NCBI RefSeq assembly: GCF_009002475.1
Contig: NZ_AP019860.1
Coordinates: forward strand, 5,470,501-5,534,500
From: Candidatus Uabimicrobium amorphum
GTDB taxonomy: Bacteria; Planctomycetota; Uabimicrobiia; Uabimicrobiales; Uabimicrobiaceae
DNA: 64,000 bases
Direction of reading: 5' to 3'
Shown: positions 33,422 to 41,989 of the stretch, in pieces
How the letters are laid out: each line of letters starts with the position of its first letter
Numbering within the stretch: the stretch's first letter is position 1
Notes under the pieces: generated by a model
Seen by the model: only the letters and a program-made list of their open reading frames with translations
Databases searched by the model: none
Told to the model about the DNA's origin: nothing
Position numbers and translations under genes: made by a program

Positions 33422-33796
33422 ATGCACAAATTACTCAAACTCGCCAAAACTCTAAGAGATCCAAAAAAAGGATGTCCTTGGGACCAAAAACAAACATTTC
33501 TTAGTTTCAAAAAATGCCTAATTGAAGAAGTTGAAGAAGTTATTCAAGCCATTGATAGTGAGAATTACGAAAATTTAAAAGAAGAGCTTGGCGATGCATT
33601 ATTTAACTTAATCTTTATCATCAATCTTGCAGAGGAAAAACAGTTGTTTTCTATGGATGATGTGGTTAATGATGTATACGAAAAAATGGTTGAAAGGCAT
33701 CCTCACGTTTTTGGTCAGGAGTCTGCATCTACTCCCGAAGAGGCGAAGCGCTTTTTTTATGAAGCGAAAAGAAAACAAAAAAATAAGCGCAACTAG
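33422..33796 (+). CDS. mazG: MazG-family nucleoside triphosphate pyrophosphohydrolase
   Basis: 124 residues, a single MazG domain instead of the tandem pair of E. coli MazG. It hydrolyses (d)NTPs to monophosphates plus pyrophosphate and may lower ppGpp or remove damaged nucleotides. Seen: LRDPKKGCPWDQKQTF, the metal-binding EEVEE (35-39) and EELGD (54-58), and ERHPHVFG near the end. I chose the ATG after the tRNA; the frame also reads through the tRNA but that is fortuitous. No clear ribosome site. Confidence 0.9.
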   Translation: MHKLLKLAKTLRDPKKGCPWDQKQTFLSFKKCLIEEVEEVIQAIDSENYENLKEELGDALFNLIFIINLAEEKQLFSMDDVVNDVYEKMVERHPHVFGQESASTPEEAKRFFYEAKRKQKNKRN

Positions 33797-33812
33797 GAAC
33801 GATTACAAATAA

Positions 33813-33856
33813 TAAAAAATGCGCTGGTATTTTTAATAATACCAGCGCATTTTTAT
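33813..33856. terminator. Bidirectional intrinsic terminator
   Basis: AAAAATGCGCTGGTAT and ATACCAGCGCATTTTT form a perfect 16-bp A-to-U flanked stem between the convergent mazG and BRCT-protein genes. U-runs follow on both strands. Confidence 0.88.
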
Positions 33857-33864
33857 TGGGGAAT

Positions 33865-35244
33865 TTATCTTTCCCAGTTATCTAGGTGTTGAATGAATTC
33901 TGATTCTAGCATAGTTTCTATACCTAGTTGTGCAGCACGTTTGTAGATTGGGTCAGCTGCAAAGTCTTTTCCTAGTATGATGAAATCCGTTTTCGCTGTA
34001 ATTTCATCTTCTACAGTACCACCTATATCGGAAACCATTCTTTTTACTTGAGTTTTGGAGTATTTCTGTACTAGTTTACCTGCAATTACAAAGTATTTGA
34101 CTTTATTTTTATCATATACAGCATTGATAATTTTGTCGGTGTTGGTAATCGGAGCCAAATCATTTGTAACTTCTAGAATACCTACCATACTCATTTTATC
34201 GCGTACTTTTTTAACTTCTATTTTCCCTTTGATGATTTTTTCTCCACCTTTTCCATAGCGGAAAACATCAAATTTTAGTCCGGGAAGAACACCTTGAGAG
34301 CGCCCTATGTTTATATAGGCTATTTTTAGCTTTTGGTTTACGTATATAACTTCTCCATCAGGTGTTTCTTTTTGCTTGGCCTGACGCTTTTGATTGTGAA
34401 ACCATCTAGCTATACCTGTTTGTCCGGCAGCTTCGTCTTTTAATTCTGATATTCTTTGGTCTAAGTCAGCGATTTCTTCTTTATATTTTTGTTCTTCGAT
34501 ACGTTTTTGTTCGTTAAGTTCAGATAAGCGGTTGCGTTCTTCTGAGTTTTCTTCTTGTGCTTTTCCGCGCTTGTCTTCTTCATCTTTTAGTGACTCTTCT
34601 TTTTCGTTACGTAAATCTTCGATCGCTTGCTTTTTTTCTTCTATCTGGGTTTCTAAACCCTTGATTTCTTCTCTCTCTTTTGTAACAAGCTCGCTGTAGG
34701 TTGTTTTGCTCTTTCCGATTTCTTCATTTACCGATTTGATAGAACTTTGAAGTTTTTCTATACGACCAGTATATTCATTCCATAGCTTTTCAAGGGTTAC
34801 GATTTTGTTGCCATAACCGTCAACTTGCATAAGGTCTTTTTTATCAATTTGTACTTCTGGTACTGATATACCAAATGCTTTTTTATTGCGAACAGAATCT
34901 TCGTTTGTTGTAACAGCTTCTATCTTTGAAATGATCGCGTCGATACTTGTACGTGTTTTGTTCCAGTTCGAATCGTTTTGTCTTAACTCTATGTATGAGT
35001 ATACATCTTCTAGAGAATTATCTTCGTATGGTTCGTGATAACCTACAAGATTGGACACTTCTAACAATCGCTTTTTCTTTGCGATAATGTTTTTTGTCGT
35101 TTTTGTTAGCTCGTTTTGGTATCGGCGTAGTTGTTTTTTGGTATCTTCGTAGTTTGTATGAACGTAATATACCAAACCTGAAAAAGTAAGCCATAAAACA
35201 AAAAAGACACCTAAAAATATTCTAGAGGCTCCATCAGACTTCAT
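33865..35244 (-). CDS. Inner-membrane coiled-coil protein with C-terminal BRCT domain
   Basis: 459 residues. A transmembrane helix at about 10-28 (FLGVFFVLWLTFSGLVYYVH) is followed by a long Glu/Lys-rich coiled coil (about 30-70 and 150-275), a small beta domain (about 300-375; INIGRSQGVLPGLKFDVFRY) and a C-terminal BRCT domain (about 380-459: KYFVIAGKLVQKYSKTQVKR, DIGGTVEDEITAKTDFIILG, AAQLGIETMLESEFIQHL). BRCT domains bind DNA ends or phosphopeptides; in bacteria they are best known at the end of LigA. The paralogue is the next gene upstream, 54 bp away. Ribosome site AAGGAAA. Membrane topology implies either a periplasmic BRCT or an inverted N-in arrangement; unresolved. Confidence 0.78.
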   Translation of the reverse strand: MKSDGASRIFLGVFFVLWLTFSGLVYYVHTNYEDTKKQLRRYQNELTKTTKNIIAKKKRLLEVSNLVGYHEPYEDNSLEDVYSYIELRQNDSNWNKTRTSIDAIISKIEAVTTNEDSVRNKKAFGISVPEVQIDKKDLMQVDGYGNKIVTLEKLWNEYTGRIEKLQSSIKSVNEEIGKSKTTYSELVTKEREEIKGLETQIEEKKQAIEDLRNEKEESLKDEEDKRGKAQEENSEERNRLSELNEQKRIEEQKYKEEIADLDQRISELKDEAAGQTGIARWFHNQKRQAKQKETPDGEVIYVNQKLKIAYINIGRSQGVLPGLKFDVFRYGKGGEKIIKGKIEVKKVRDKMSMVGILEVTNDLAPITNTDKIINAVYDKNKVKYFVIAGKLVQKYSKTQVKRMVSDIGGTVEDEITAKTDFIILGKDFAADPIYKRAAQLGIETMLESEFIQHLDNWER

Positions 35245-35298
35245 TGTAAATTTCCTTTTTAACTACGTTTTAAGACTGCAATGAGACGTAATGTCTCC

Positions 35299-36618
35299 CT
35301 ATTGATCACCAACATATTGGAGTAAGGTTTTCTCGTCCATTAGTGGTATTTTGAATTTGATGGCAGAAGTGTAATTTTCGTGCTCCTGGCCCTTCTTTTC
35401 ATTGTCAATAACGACAAAGTTTGTCTTTGAAGTTACTTTTTTCTCTACAATACCATCGACTTCTTGTATGTCTTTGACAAGTTGTGCTAGACGTGGCTTT
35501 TCCAATTGACTGTCTGTAAAAGACAGATACATGGGTTTGTTTTGGTTGAAAATGGGATTTACAATAACGTCACCGTTTACAAGCGGGTCCATTTCATCTA
35601 CTTGGCTGACAACAACTGCCTCGCTGATTTTATCCATGACGCGTTTAACTTCAATACGGCCTTTAAACTCTTTTTCTCCACGTTGTGCTAGTCGAAATAC
35701 ATCAAACTTAAGTCCACGGAAGATTTTGTTTTTACGGCCTAAATCTATATAAATAGCATTGCTAAGAGGATTACTAAATACAATGTGTCCATCTACGGAT
35801 TCTTCTGAAGCGTCAAACAATTTTGGTTGACTTAACTGTTTTTCTTTTCCACCGTATTTTTCTGCTTGAAGAAGACGAATATCGCTCATTTTTTTCAAAA
35901 TGACGTTTTCGTACTCCAAAGTTTTCTTTTTCAAATTATTTTCTTTTTCGCGGCGTGTAGCTTCCGCTTTTTCTTTGTTGCGAATAGCCAAGTTTTTTTG
36001 TTCCACTACCTTCGCAATAAAGTTTTTGTATTTTTGCTCTAAATTTTCTTTTTCACGATCAAGTTGTTCGATTCTGCTGTTGTGACGATCTTTAATAATC
36101 GAATATTCCTGTGTCTTTGCCGAAATATCTTTATTTATTTCGTTTAAAGATTCGTTTAGAGTTTTTTCTTCGTCCTGTAATTCAATAATGCGAGCCTCAA
36201 AAGCATTGAGTACCACTTCAATATTGACCGGATACGTTGTTGCTGTTAGTTTTATGCGCTGTATGTCAGGTGAAGTTAAACCATAAATACCGTAGTATTG
36301 TTTTGTTCCTTTTTCAGAACTTTTGTTTTTTCTAATGGTGTTAAGATTTGTGATAATCTTATCCAAAGAAGTACGGTCAACATCTTCACTGTAGAAACCA
36401 GTTAAATTTTCGATGCCACGCAATTGCTCGTCTAATTCTCTTCTTAAATCACGCTTAAGTTGTTCGTTCATACTTTTGTAAGCGGTGATATCTTGTTTTG
36501 TTGACTGCCAATGTGCGTAATAAAGCAGGAAAATAGTCATTGTGACGATCCACAACGACGTAAACAATACTGTTGGAAATACAACACTTCCCGTCTGATA
36601 TGACTTATATCTTCTCAT
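35299..36618 (-). CDS. Paralogous coiled-coil membrane protein with degenerate BRCT domain
   Basis: 439 residues with the same order as its downstream neighbour: a transmembrane helix (about 14-34, VVFPTVLFTSLWIVTMTIFL), coiled coil (about 40-65 and 135-240), the shared beta domain (about 275-355; YIDLGRKNKIFRGLKFDVFR matches NIGRSQGVLPGLKFDVFR), then a BRCT-like end (about 360-439; VDGIVEKKVTSKTNFVVIDN). The BRCT GG pair reads DG, and strands are less regular, so binding may differ from its partner. The two probably form a heteromer through their coiled coils (inference). Ribosome site AAAGGAAAG. Confidence 0.75.
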   Translation of the reverse strand: MRRYKSYQTGSVVFPTVLFTSLWIVTMTIFLLYYAHWQSTKQDITAYKSMNEQLKRDLRRELDEQLRGIENLTGFYSEDVDRTSLDKIITNLNTIRKNKSSEKGTKQYYGIYGLTSPDIQRIKLTATTYPVNIEVVLNAFEARIIELQDEEKTLNESLNEINKDISAKTQEYSIIKDRHNSRIEQLDREKENLEQKYKNFIAKVVEQKNLAIRNKEKAEATRREKENNLKKKTLEYENVILKKMSDIRLLQAEKYGGKEKQLSQPKLFDASEESVDGHIVFSNPLSNAIYIDLGRKNKIFRGLKFDVFRLAQRGEKEFKGRIEVKRVMDKISEAVVVSQVDEMDPLVNGDVIVNPIFNQNKPMYLSFTDSQLEKPRLAQLVKDIQEVDGIVEKKVTSKTNFVVIDNEKKGQEHENYTSAIKFKIPLMDEKTLLQYVGDQ

Positions 36619-36830
36619 TCCAGCTTTCCTTTTAAGATAGATGGTTTGCGTATAATTTTTTCCTATGCCAAGAAATTGTTTTAGTATTTTTAGGAGTAGG
36701 TGTTAGAGAGGTTTAAATGATATATAAAGAAAATTTTATGTAAAATGGCCAGTTTTGACAAGAAAATTTTCTATTTTTCCCTCGATAATTTAGAGTCTTG
36801 GCAATGTATTTAGACCTTATCCCATCACTT

Positions 36831-37157
36831 TTAGTAGTCTTGTTGTTCATTTTCTTTTTTTATCTGATAGCCTTCTGCTTCTAAAAGTTCTATGATTCTT
36901 TCGCGAGAGTCTTGATTTTCGATAATTGTACGATACACTTCTTCCGGATCTTCTTCGATGACCGCATTTACTGTTTCAGGAGAAAGGCTTTCACCTTTAC
37001 GCACAAGAAGTATATCTTTTAGTTGTAGCATTTTGTCTAGCTCTTCAGGAACTTCTTCGCCAACCTTTAAAACAACACATCCCATTTCTTCAAAGGTATC
37101 AGAAAATTCTTGTAACATTTCTTTTAAACTATCTGCTTCTATCGAAAGTTTGTACAT
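36831..37157 (-). CDS. Conserved-looking small acidic protein, unknown function
   Basis: 108 residues, acidic, mixed alpha/beta, with no membrane segment or signal. It starts MYKLSIEADSLKEMLQEFSD; the middle has EEVPEELDKMLQLKDILLVR. No family recognised. The strong ribosome site AAGGAGATAAAC is made from the last codons and stop of the upstream gene (gap 2 bp), so the two are translationally coupled. The earlier in-frame start at 37250 would overlap that gene and has no ribosome site. Confidence 0.6.
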   Translation of the reverse strand: MYKLSIEADSLKEMLQEFSDTFEEMGCVVLKVGEEVPEELDKMLQLKDILLVRKGESLSPETVNAVIEEDPEEVYRTIIENQDSRERIIELLEAEGYQIKKENEQQDY

Positions 37158-37159
37158 GT

Positions 37160-38575
37160 TTATCTCCTTGTTTTGGATACGATAATTTTTGAACTCATTG
37201 ACAAGAACACCAGAACACCAACGAAAAGTGCAGTGGTAATACCTCCCCAAAACATTTTGTTTGTTTGCTGTTGTGATATGCTTAGAATAACTTCCATAAG
37301 ACCAAAAGCTGCAGTAGCGGATACAAAGATATTGACGAGTTGAATAGCTTTGTTGGTACGTAGTGTATACTCTTGGATTACATAGTCAGTCGCTAAATCT
37401 CTTTTCTTTTCTATTTTTTCTTGTAGTTCAGGAACACGATGTGCCAAGCGAGCCTTCTCTAAAAATTCTTCACGTGAAGGATAAGGCGTAATACCGGCGG
37501 TATACATAATCAAATCCTGCATAGACTGTTTTTGTAAAGACAGCATCTGCGATGGAGAGGTGTTTTCATCGGCAATTGCTCTTGATAGTAAGCGATTGTA
37601 ACGATCAATAATGAATTTTTCAAGGTACAACCACTCTAATAAGACACCATAGTGGGTTGTATTATAAATGACAGCACTGTAAAAGTCTTTTAATTTTTTA
37701 CGCTCTTGTAGAGTCTTGGTCACTTCTTCATATGTATTATCAAAAATAACCAAATCTGACAAACCAAATGTAAATACCCCCAATTCTTCGTCACTAGATA
37801 GATTGTTGACGAAGTTTTCGTTGGCGGTGTCGCTTTTTTGGTAAGTTTTGTGCATAGTACCAATCGCGTGCAGTTCACTAGCATAGTTTTGTATCAGTGG
37901 ATCTATAGATGGATAGCTAGGATTTGTTTGGTAGATTTGCACCAATGTTGAAGACACACAACGAAATAAACTTACATCGGACTGAATTGTTTTATTCCAC
38001 AAATGACGCAACATTGGACGGAGGATATTCGATGTGTAATTTTTGAGTGTAGTGACTACGTAAAAATCACCCTCGTCGCCTTTGACGATTCTTGTTTTGT
38101 CATCTTTACCTTCAAAGTGATCTTTGTAGGGAATAAACTCACTAGGGAGCTTTATGATGAGAGTACGAAGGTTGATGCGTACAGCTTTGATCGCTTCTTC
38201 TACAGAGGACTCTTGTTGTACACGAAAATGAAAATTACATGTCAATGTTCCCGAGCGGTGAAAAGAAGGGTAAACTTGCAATGTTTTCTTATCGTGTTTG
38301 TTAAATGCTTTTGCAATATCTTTATCGGCATAAAAATAGACTTTGGGTATATCCACAACCTCTATTTCCGGTAACTCAAAACGCAGCATTTGTTTTTTCG
38401 ATAGCGAGCATACCGTATCGGACACCTGATTCATGGCATTGAAGACTTCATTCTCTTCCACAACAACCGATTGTACTTCGCGTAGAAGATGTTCGCGATT
38501 TTTCCATACGGGTTTACCTAGGTCAATGACATTGCGAAAAATAACCGCAAAGTCGAGAATTTTTAGGTCACTCAT
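37160..38575 (-). CDS. Protein with two C-terminal membrane helices, unknown function
   Basis: 471 residues. A long soluble, mixed helical region (1-400) is followed by two membrane segments near the end (VNIFVSATAAFGLMEVILSI and MFWGGITTALFVGVLVFLSM) and a basic tail (KIIVSKTRR). The two-helix C-terminal hairpin with a large cytoplasmic part resembles the topology of CorA-type channels, but no GMN motif is present, so that is not supported. I chose the ATG at 38575 (AAAGGAAAAAC upstream) over 38605. It lies between rmuC and the small acidic protein on the same strand. Confidence 0.6.
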   Translation of the reverse strand: MSDLKILDFAVIFRNVIDLGKPVWKNREHLLREVQSVVVEENEVFNAMNQVSDTVCSLSKKQMLRFELPEIEVVDIPKVYFYADKDIAKAFNKHDKKTLQVYPSFHRSGTLTCNFHFRVQQESSVEEAIKAVRINLRTLIIKLPSEFIPYKDHFEGKDDKTRIVKGDEGDFYVVTTLKNYTSNILRPMLRHLWNKTIQSDVSLFRCVSSTLVQIYQTNPSYPSIDPLIQNYASELHAIGTMHKTYQKSDTANENFVNNLSSDEELGVFTFGLSDLVIFDNTYEEVTKTLQERKKLKDFYSAVIYNTTHYGVLLEWLYLEKFIIDRYNRLLSRAIADENTSPSQMLSLQKQSMQDLIMYTAGITPYPSREEFLEKARLAHRVPELQEKIEKKRDLATDYVIQEYTLRTNKAIQLVNIFVSATAAFGLMEVILSISQQQTNKMFWGGITTALFVGVLVFLSMSSKIIVSKTRR

Positions 38576-38633
38576 TGTTTTTCCTTTATATTTAGTACTT
38601 ACCAAGTTTTAGTTAAGATTCGCGAAGTTTAGG

Positions 38634-40199
38634 TTAGGTCGTGTCATCGTTGGGTTTTCGCGGATATTTGTCAATGGCTGTGAGTACGGCAATATCTTCA
38701 TTATTGGTACCCAAATCTTTAAATTTTCTAGCGCTGACTAATACACGATTTTCGAAGGAACCAACGGCTTTGTTATAAGAATCAATGGAGCGCTCTAAGC
38801 CCTTGCGCATCTCGTGTAGGTACGATACAAAAATCTGTAAACGTTCGTACAGTGTTTTACCTAATTCGCTTATTTGTTGCGTATGTTGGGTAATTTTTTC
38901 TTGTCTCCACCCATAGGATATTGTACGCAGTAATGTTATGAGGGAAGTCGGTGTTGCGAGAACAACGTTTTGTTGTGCTGCATACTCAATGAGTTGGCGA
39001 TCTTGTTCAAGAGCAGCACTGAAGAAATTTTCTCCCGGTATAAATAGCACGACAAATTCGGGCGTATGTTTAAATTGCTCCCAATACGCTTTACTACTTA
39101 ATTGCGAAATGTGGTTGCGCACATGTTTTGCATGCAGTTTTAATTTGGCAATTCGTTGTTCATTGTCTGGCATTTCAATGGCTTCCAAATATGCAAGAAG
39201 CGGTGCCTTCGAATCGACAATAACTTTTTTGTCATTTGGAAGACGAATGATCATATCGGGACGAAGATTACTTTCTTCAAACATTACCGATTGTTGTTGG
39301 ACAAAATCACAGTATTCGATCATTCCGGCAATTTCAACTACGCGCTTAAGTTGTATTTCTCCCCAACGACCACGTACTGTGGGTGTACGAAGGGCTCGGA
39401 TGAGGTTTGATGTTTCATCATGAAGTTGATTATGTGTCGCCGCTAAATTTTTAATTTGTTCTGTTAAACCGACATAAACACTGTCTCGGTCTTTTTCCAT
39501 TTGTAGTATGCGCTCGTCGACTTTTTGTAAAGAGCTATACAATGGGTCTATCAAATGGCTTATTGCTTGTTGTCGACTACTTAAATCCATTTGTGCGTGA
39601 TTGTGAAATTTTTCCATGGTTGTTTGTGCTAGATGCATAAATGTTTTGTTGTTGTTTTGCAAAGATTCGGCTGCCAAGGATCTAAATGTATGCCCTAGCT
39701 GTTTTTGCATTCCTTGTAGCCATTGTAGTTTTTCTTCGCTATTTTTTTGTATCTGCTCTACCTTTATACGCAGCATGGAGCACTGTGTTTGCAAAGTCGC
39801 GTTGGTGTCTTGTAAGCGACTTATCTCTATAGATTTTTGCTGAAGCTCGGTTTCTAAGCGTTGCGTTTGTTCCTCGTAACCTTCCAATTTATACTTTTTT
39901 TGTTCCATTTCTTTTAAAGCATTACGCGTTTTTAGTAGATCTACGATAAGCTTTTCGTTTTCTTGTTGTAATGAGTGCACTTGTTTTTTTTGATGCTGCT
40001 TTTTCTCCAAGAAAGCTATTTTTTCTCTATGTAGGGTACTTGTGTGTTTTTTTTGTATTTTTTTCAGATGCCTGTTGTATACAAGACCTGAAAATATTAT
40101 GCCCGAGGAGAAAATCACGACAACGGTTGACCATGGGAACATGTAAATGAAAGATAGAATTTTTTGATAATTGATTATATAAACCTTTGCAAATGACAT
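38634..40199 (-). CDS. rmuC: RmuC-family DNA recombination-limiting protein
   Basis: 521 residues. A membrane helix near the N-terminus (about 22-41, STVVVIFSSGIIFSGLVY) is followed by a coiled coil (about 50-180) and the RmuC domain with a PD-(D/E)xK-like nuclease core (about 285-470): TPTVRGRWGEIQLKRVVEIA, NLRPDMIIRLPNDKKVIVDS KAP-type motif, FVVLFIPGENFFSAAL, NVVLATPTSLITLLRTISYG. RmuC limits inverted-repeat recombination and aids genome stability. The start is uncertain: ATG 40142 would put the membrane helix right at the N-terminus. It heads the minus-strand run ending with the BRCT proteins. Confidence 0.9.
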   Translation of the reverse strand: MSFAKVYIINYQKILSFIYMFPWSTVVVIFSSGIIFSGLVYNRHLKKIQKKHTSTLHREKIAFLEKKQHQKKQVHSLQQENEKLIVDLLKTRNALKEMEQKKYKLEGYEEQTQRLETELQQKSIEISRLQDTNATLQTQCSMLRIKVEQIQKNSEEKLQWLQGMQKQLGHTFRSLAAESLQNNNKTFMHLAQTTMEKFHNHAQMDLSSRQQAISHLIDPLYSSLQKVDERILQMEKDRDSVYVGLTEQIKNLAATHNQLHDETSNLIRALRTPTVRGRWGEIQLKRVVEIAGMIEYCDFVQQQSVMFEESNLRPDMIIRLPNDKKVIVDSKAPLLAYLEAIEMPDNEQRIAKLKLHAKHVRNHISQLSSKAYWEQFKHTPEFVVLFIPGENFFSAALEQDRQLIEYAAQQNVVLATPTSLITLLRTISYGWRQEKITQHTQQISELGKTLYERLQIFVSYLHEMRKGLERSIDSYNKAVGSFENRVLVSARKFKDLGTNNEDIAVLTAIDKYPRKPNDDTT

Positions 40200-40457
40200 T
40201 AATTTTCTGCGATGTTATGTACTCAATATACTACAATGGCTCTATTGTATAAAAAAATATAAATTTGAAAAGGCTTATTTGGGTATCTTTGTCTAAAATG
40301 TCGCCTTTGTTCTACATACTGTGTTTATCTATTTTTTTTGTATGTTTACCCTGCGTTTTTTAGCTATAATAATGTAGCTATAAAAGGTGTAATATCGTTT
40401 CTTGGTAAAATTTTCAGTAAGTTTAATTCAACGGTTACGACTAAGACAAAAACTATC

Positions 40458-41021
40458 ATGGAAAATAAAAATGTATTATCTAACCCCGCGGATTGGGTAG
40501 AATTATATGGTGATCAATTGCTAAAGTACACTGTTGCGAGAGTTCGACATCGTGAAGCGGCAGAAGAAATCGTCCAAGAAACTTTTCTCGCTGGACTGAA
40601 AGCACAAAAAAATTTTTCGGGCCGCAGTTCAGAGAAAACTTGGTTGTTTGGAATACTTAAGCACAAGATTATTGATCACTACCGCAAGAAAGAAAAAGAA
40701 CAACAAGTAAGCACGGAAGACCCTTTCGTGGAATACTTTGATGGTCGAGGTCATTGGAAAAAAAGTCTAGAAAAGTGGGACACAAATCCACAAAAAGCGC
40801 TGGAACAAAAAGAGTTTTGGGAAGTGTTTTCGCGATGCATTTCTAATTTGCCCGTAGATATGGAACAAGTATTTCAGCTTAAAATATTAGACAAGATGGA
40901 TTCCGATGGCATCTGTGAAGCTTTACAAATTACCTCTGCCAATTTGTGGGTAAGACTGCACCGTGCGCGTTTCAAGATGCGCGAATGTTTAGAAAAATGT
41001 TGGTTTATGAAAACAGGTTAG
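40458..41021 (+). CDS. ECF-type RNA polymerase sigma factor
   Basis: 187 residues. Region 2 (LLKYTVARVRHREAAEEIVQ, ETFLAGLKAQ, KTWLFGILKHKIIDHYRKK) and region 4 (LPVDMEQVFQLKILDKMDSD, EALQITSANLWVRLHRARFK) are clear; there is no region 1.1 or 3. ECF factors redirect RNA polymerase in response to envelope or stress signals. I chose the ATG at 40458; a much longer frame starts at TTG 40338 but carries an unrelated extension. The zinc-finger partner follows after 3 bp. Confidence 0.9.
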   Translation: MENKNVLSNPADWVELYGDQLLKYTVARVRHREAAEEIVQETFLAGLKAQKNFSGRSSEKTWLFGILKHKIIDHYRKKEKEQQVSTEDPFVEYFDGRGHWKKSLEKWDTNPQKALEQKEFWEVFSRCISNLPVDMEQVFQLKILDKMDSDGICEALQITSANLWVRLHRARFKMRECLEKCWFMKTG

Positions 41022-41024
41022 TCA

Positions 41025-41276
41025 ATGCTTAGATGTAAAGATATTGCCAAACTTCTTTCTGATTCGTTGGAAAAAGAATTGCCGTGGACACAACGAGTCG
41101 AAATACGCTTACATTTGATGATATGTTATGTTTGCCGTCGCTATTGGAAACAGCTTCGTTTTTTGCATAACTGTATCACGAATTACTACGACAAAAAATT
41201 AGACAAAGATCCAGCCCTCTCACAAGAATCTAAAAAAAGAATGCAAGACAAGATCATAGAAGAGATGAATAAATAG
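41025..41276 (+). CDS. Small zf-HC2-type anti-sigma-like protein
   Basis: 83 residues. The order Cys...HLMICYVC (C4, H30, C34, C37) matches the zinc-binding anti-sigma (zf-HC2/ZAS) motif HxxxCxxC, with a following helix (RYWKQLRFLHNCIT). There is no transmembrane segment, so unlike typical membrane anti-sigmas it would be cytoplasmic. It likely binds the adjacent ECF factor and may respond to redox or metal. The 3-bp spacing supports coupled expression. Confidence 0.82.
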   Translation: MLRCKDIAKLLSDSLEKELPWTQRVEIRLHLMICYVCRRYWKQLRFLHNCITNYYDKKLDKDPALSQESKKRMQDKIIEEMNK

Positions 41277-41386
41277 TTTTTTGCCATAAAACAATTCTAG
41301 CAGTGTTAAGTGGTATGCTTTTTGCGAACTGTTAAAAGCAAAAGAAACTGAATTCAAATTTATATACAACTGCTAGGAGAATCATT

Positions 41387-41872
41387 ATGATTGTTGAGGT
41401 AAATGGAGATATTCTGTTAAGTGGTGCACAAGTGATTGCCCATGGTGTAGCGGCCAATGACCCAATGAAACAAGGGCTAGCACTACAATTACACGAACGA
41501 TATCCCTCAATGCACAAAGACTTCCACCACTGGTGCCACCAAGCACATCCCAAGCCTGGAAGTGCATGGATGTGGGGAGGTGCCGATGGAGTACGTATCG
41601 TGAATTTAATTACCCAAGAAGGTGGTTATGGCCATGGTGCAAAGCCGTGGAAAGCAACGACAACTCATGTTAACCATGCCTTGCGCGAATTGAAAAAGAT
41701 GACAGAAAAAGAAAAATTTACTTCGCTGGCGATACCTCGTATTGCAACAGGAGTAGGGGGGCTTGATTGGGATGAAGTATTTCCTCTAATTAAGAAACAT
41801 CTAGGGCATTTAGGTATTCCCGTATATGTATACTCCACCTTTACAAGTGGCCAAAAAGCCGAAGAAAATTAA
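41387..41872 (+). CDS. Macro-domain protein (ADP-ribose binding/hydrolysing)
   Basis: 161 residues, a single macro domain of the ALC1/TARG1-like branch. Seen: VNGDILLSGAQVIAHGVAAN, MKQGLALQLHERYPSMH, VRIVNLITQEGG, and SLAIPRIATGVGGLDWDEVF, which form the ADP-ribose pocket. Such proteins remove or read ADP-ribose, for example deacylating O-acetyl-ADP-ribose or reversing glutamate ADP-ribosylation. TARG1-type catalysis uses a Lys and Asp; D139 in GLDWDEV may match the latter. Ribosome site AGGAG. It stands alone 110 bp after the sigma pair. Confidence 0.88.
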   Translation: MIVEVNGDILLSGAQVIAHGVAANDPMKQGLALQLHERYPSMHKDFHHWCHQAHPKPGSAWMWGGADGVRIVNLITQEGGYGHGAKPWKATTTHVNHALRELKKMTEKEKFTSLAIPRIATGVGGLDWDEVFPLIKKHLGHLGIPVYVYSTFTSGQKAEEN

Positions 41873-41886
41873 AAAATCAAGATAAT

Positions 41887-41946
41887 CGTCACGGTCACCG
41901 TCACCGTCCGTAGCCGTAGCCGTAATCGTGACCGTGACCGTGACCA
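41887..41946. repeat. CGTNAY hexamer array with inverted arms
   Basis: CGTCAC/GGTCAC units on the left and CGTGAC units on the right are complementary and flank CGTAGC/CGTAAT units, so the array can fold into a hairpin. It lies between the convergent macro-domain gene and the 41990 gene, and is related to the array at 29417-29470. Confidence 0.8.
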
Positions 41947-41989
41947 CTGCCGAATACTAAGCATAGTTATCACGGTCACACAAAAAAAA

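Noticed and set aside
37160..38575. CorA-family magnesium channel, suggested by two C-terminal helices.
   Set aside because: No GMN motif between the helices and no similarity in the soluble part.
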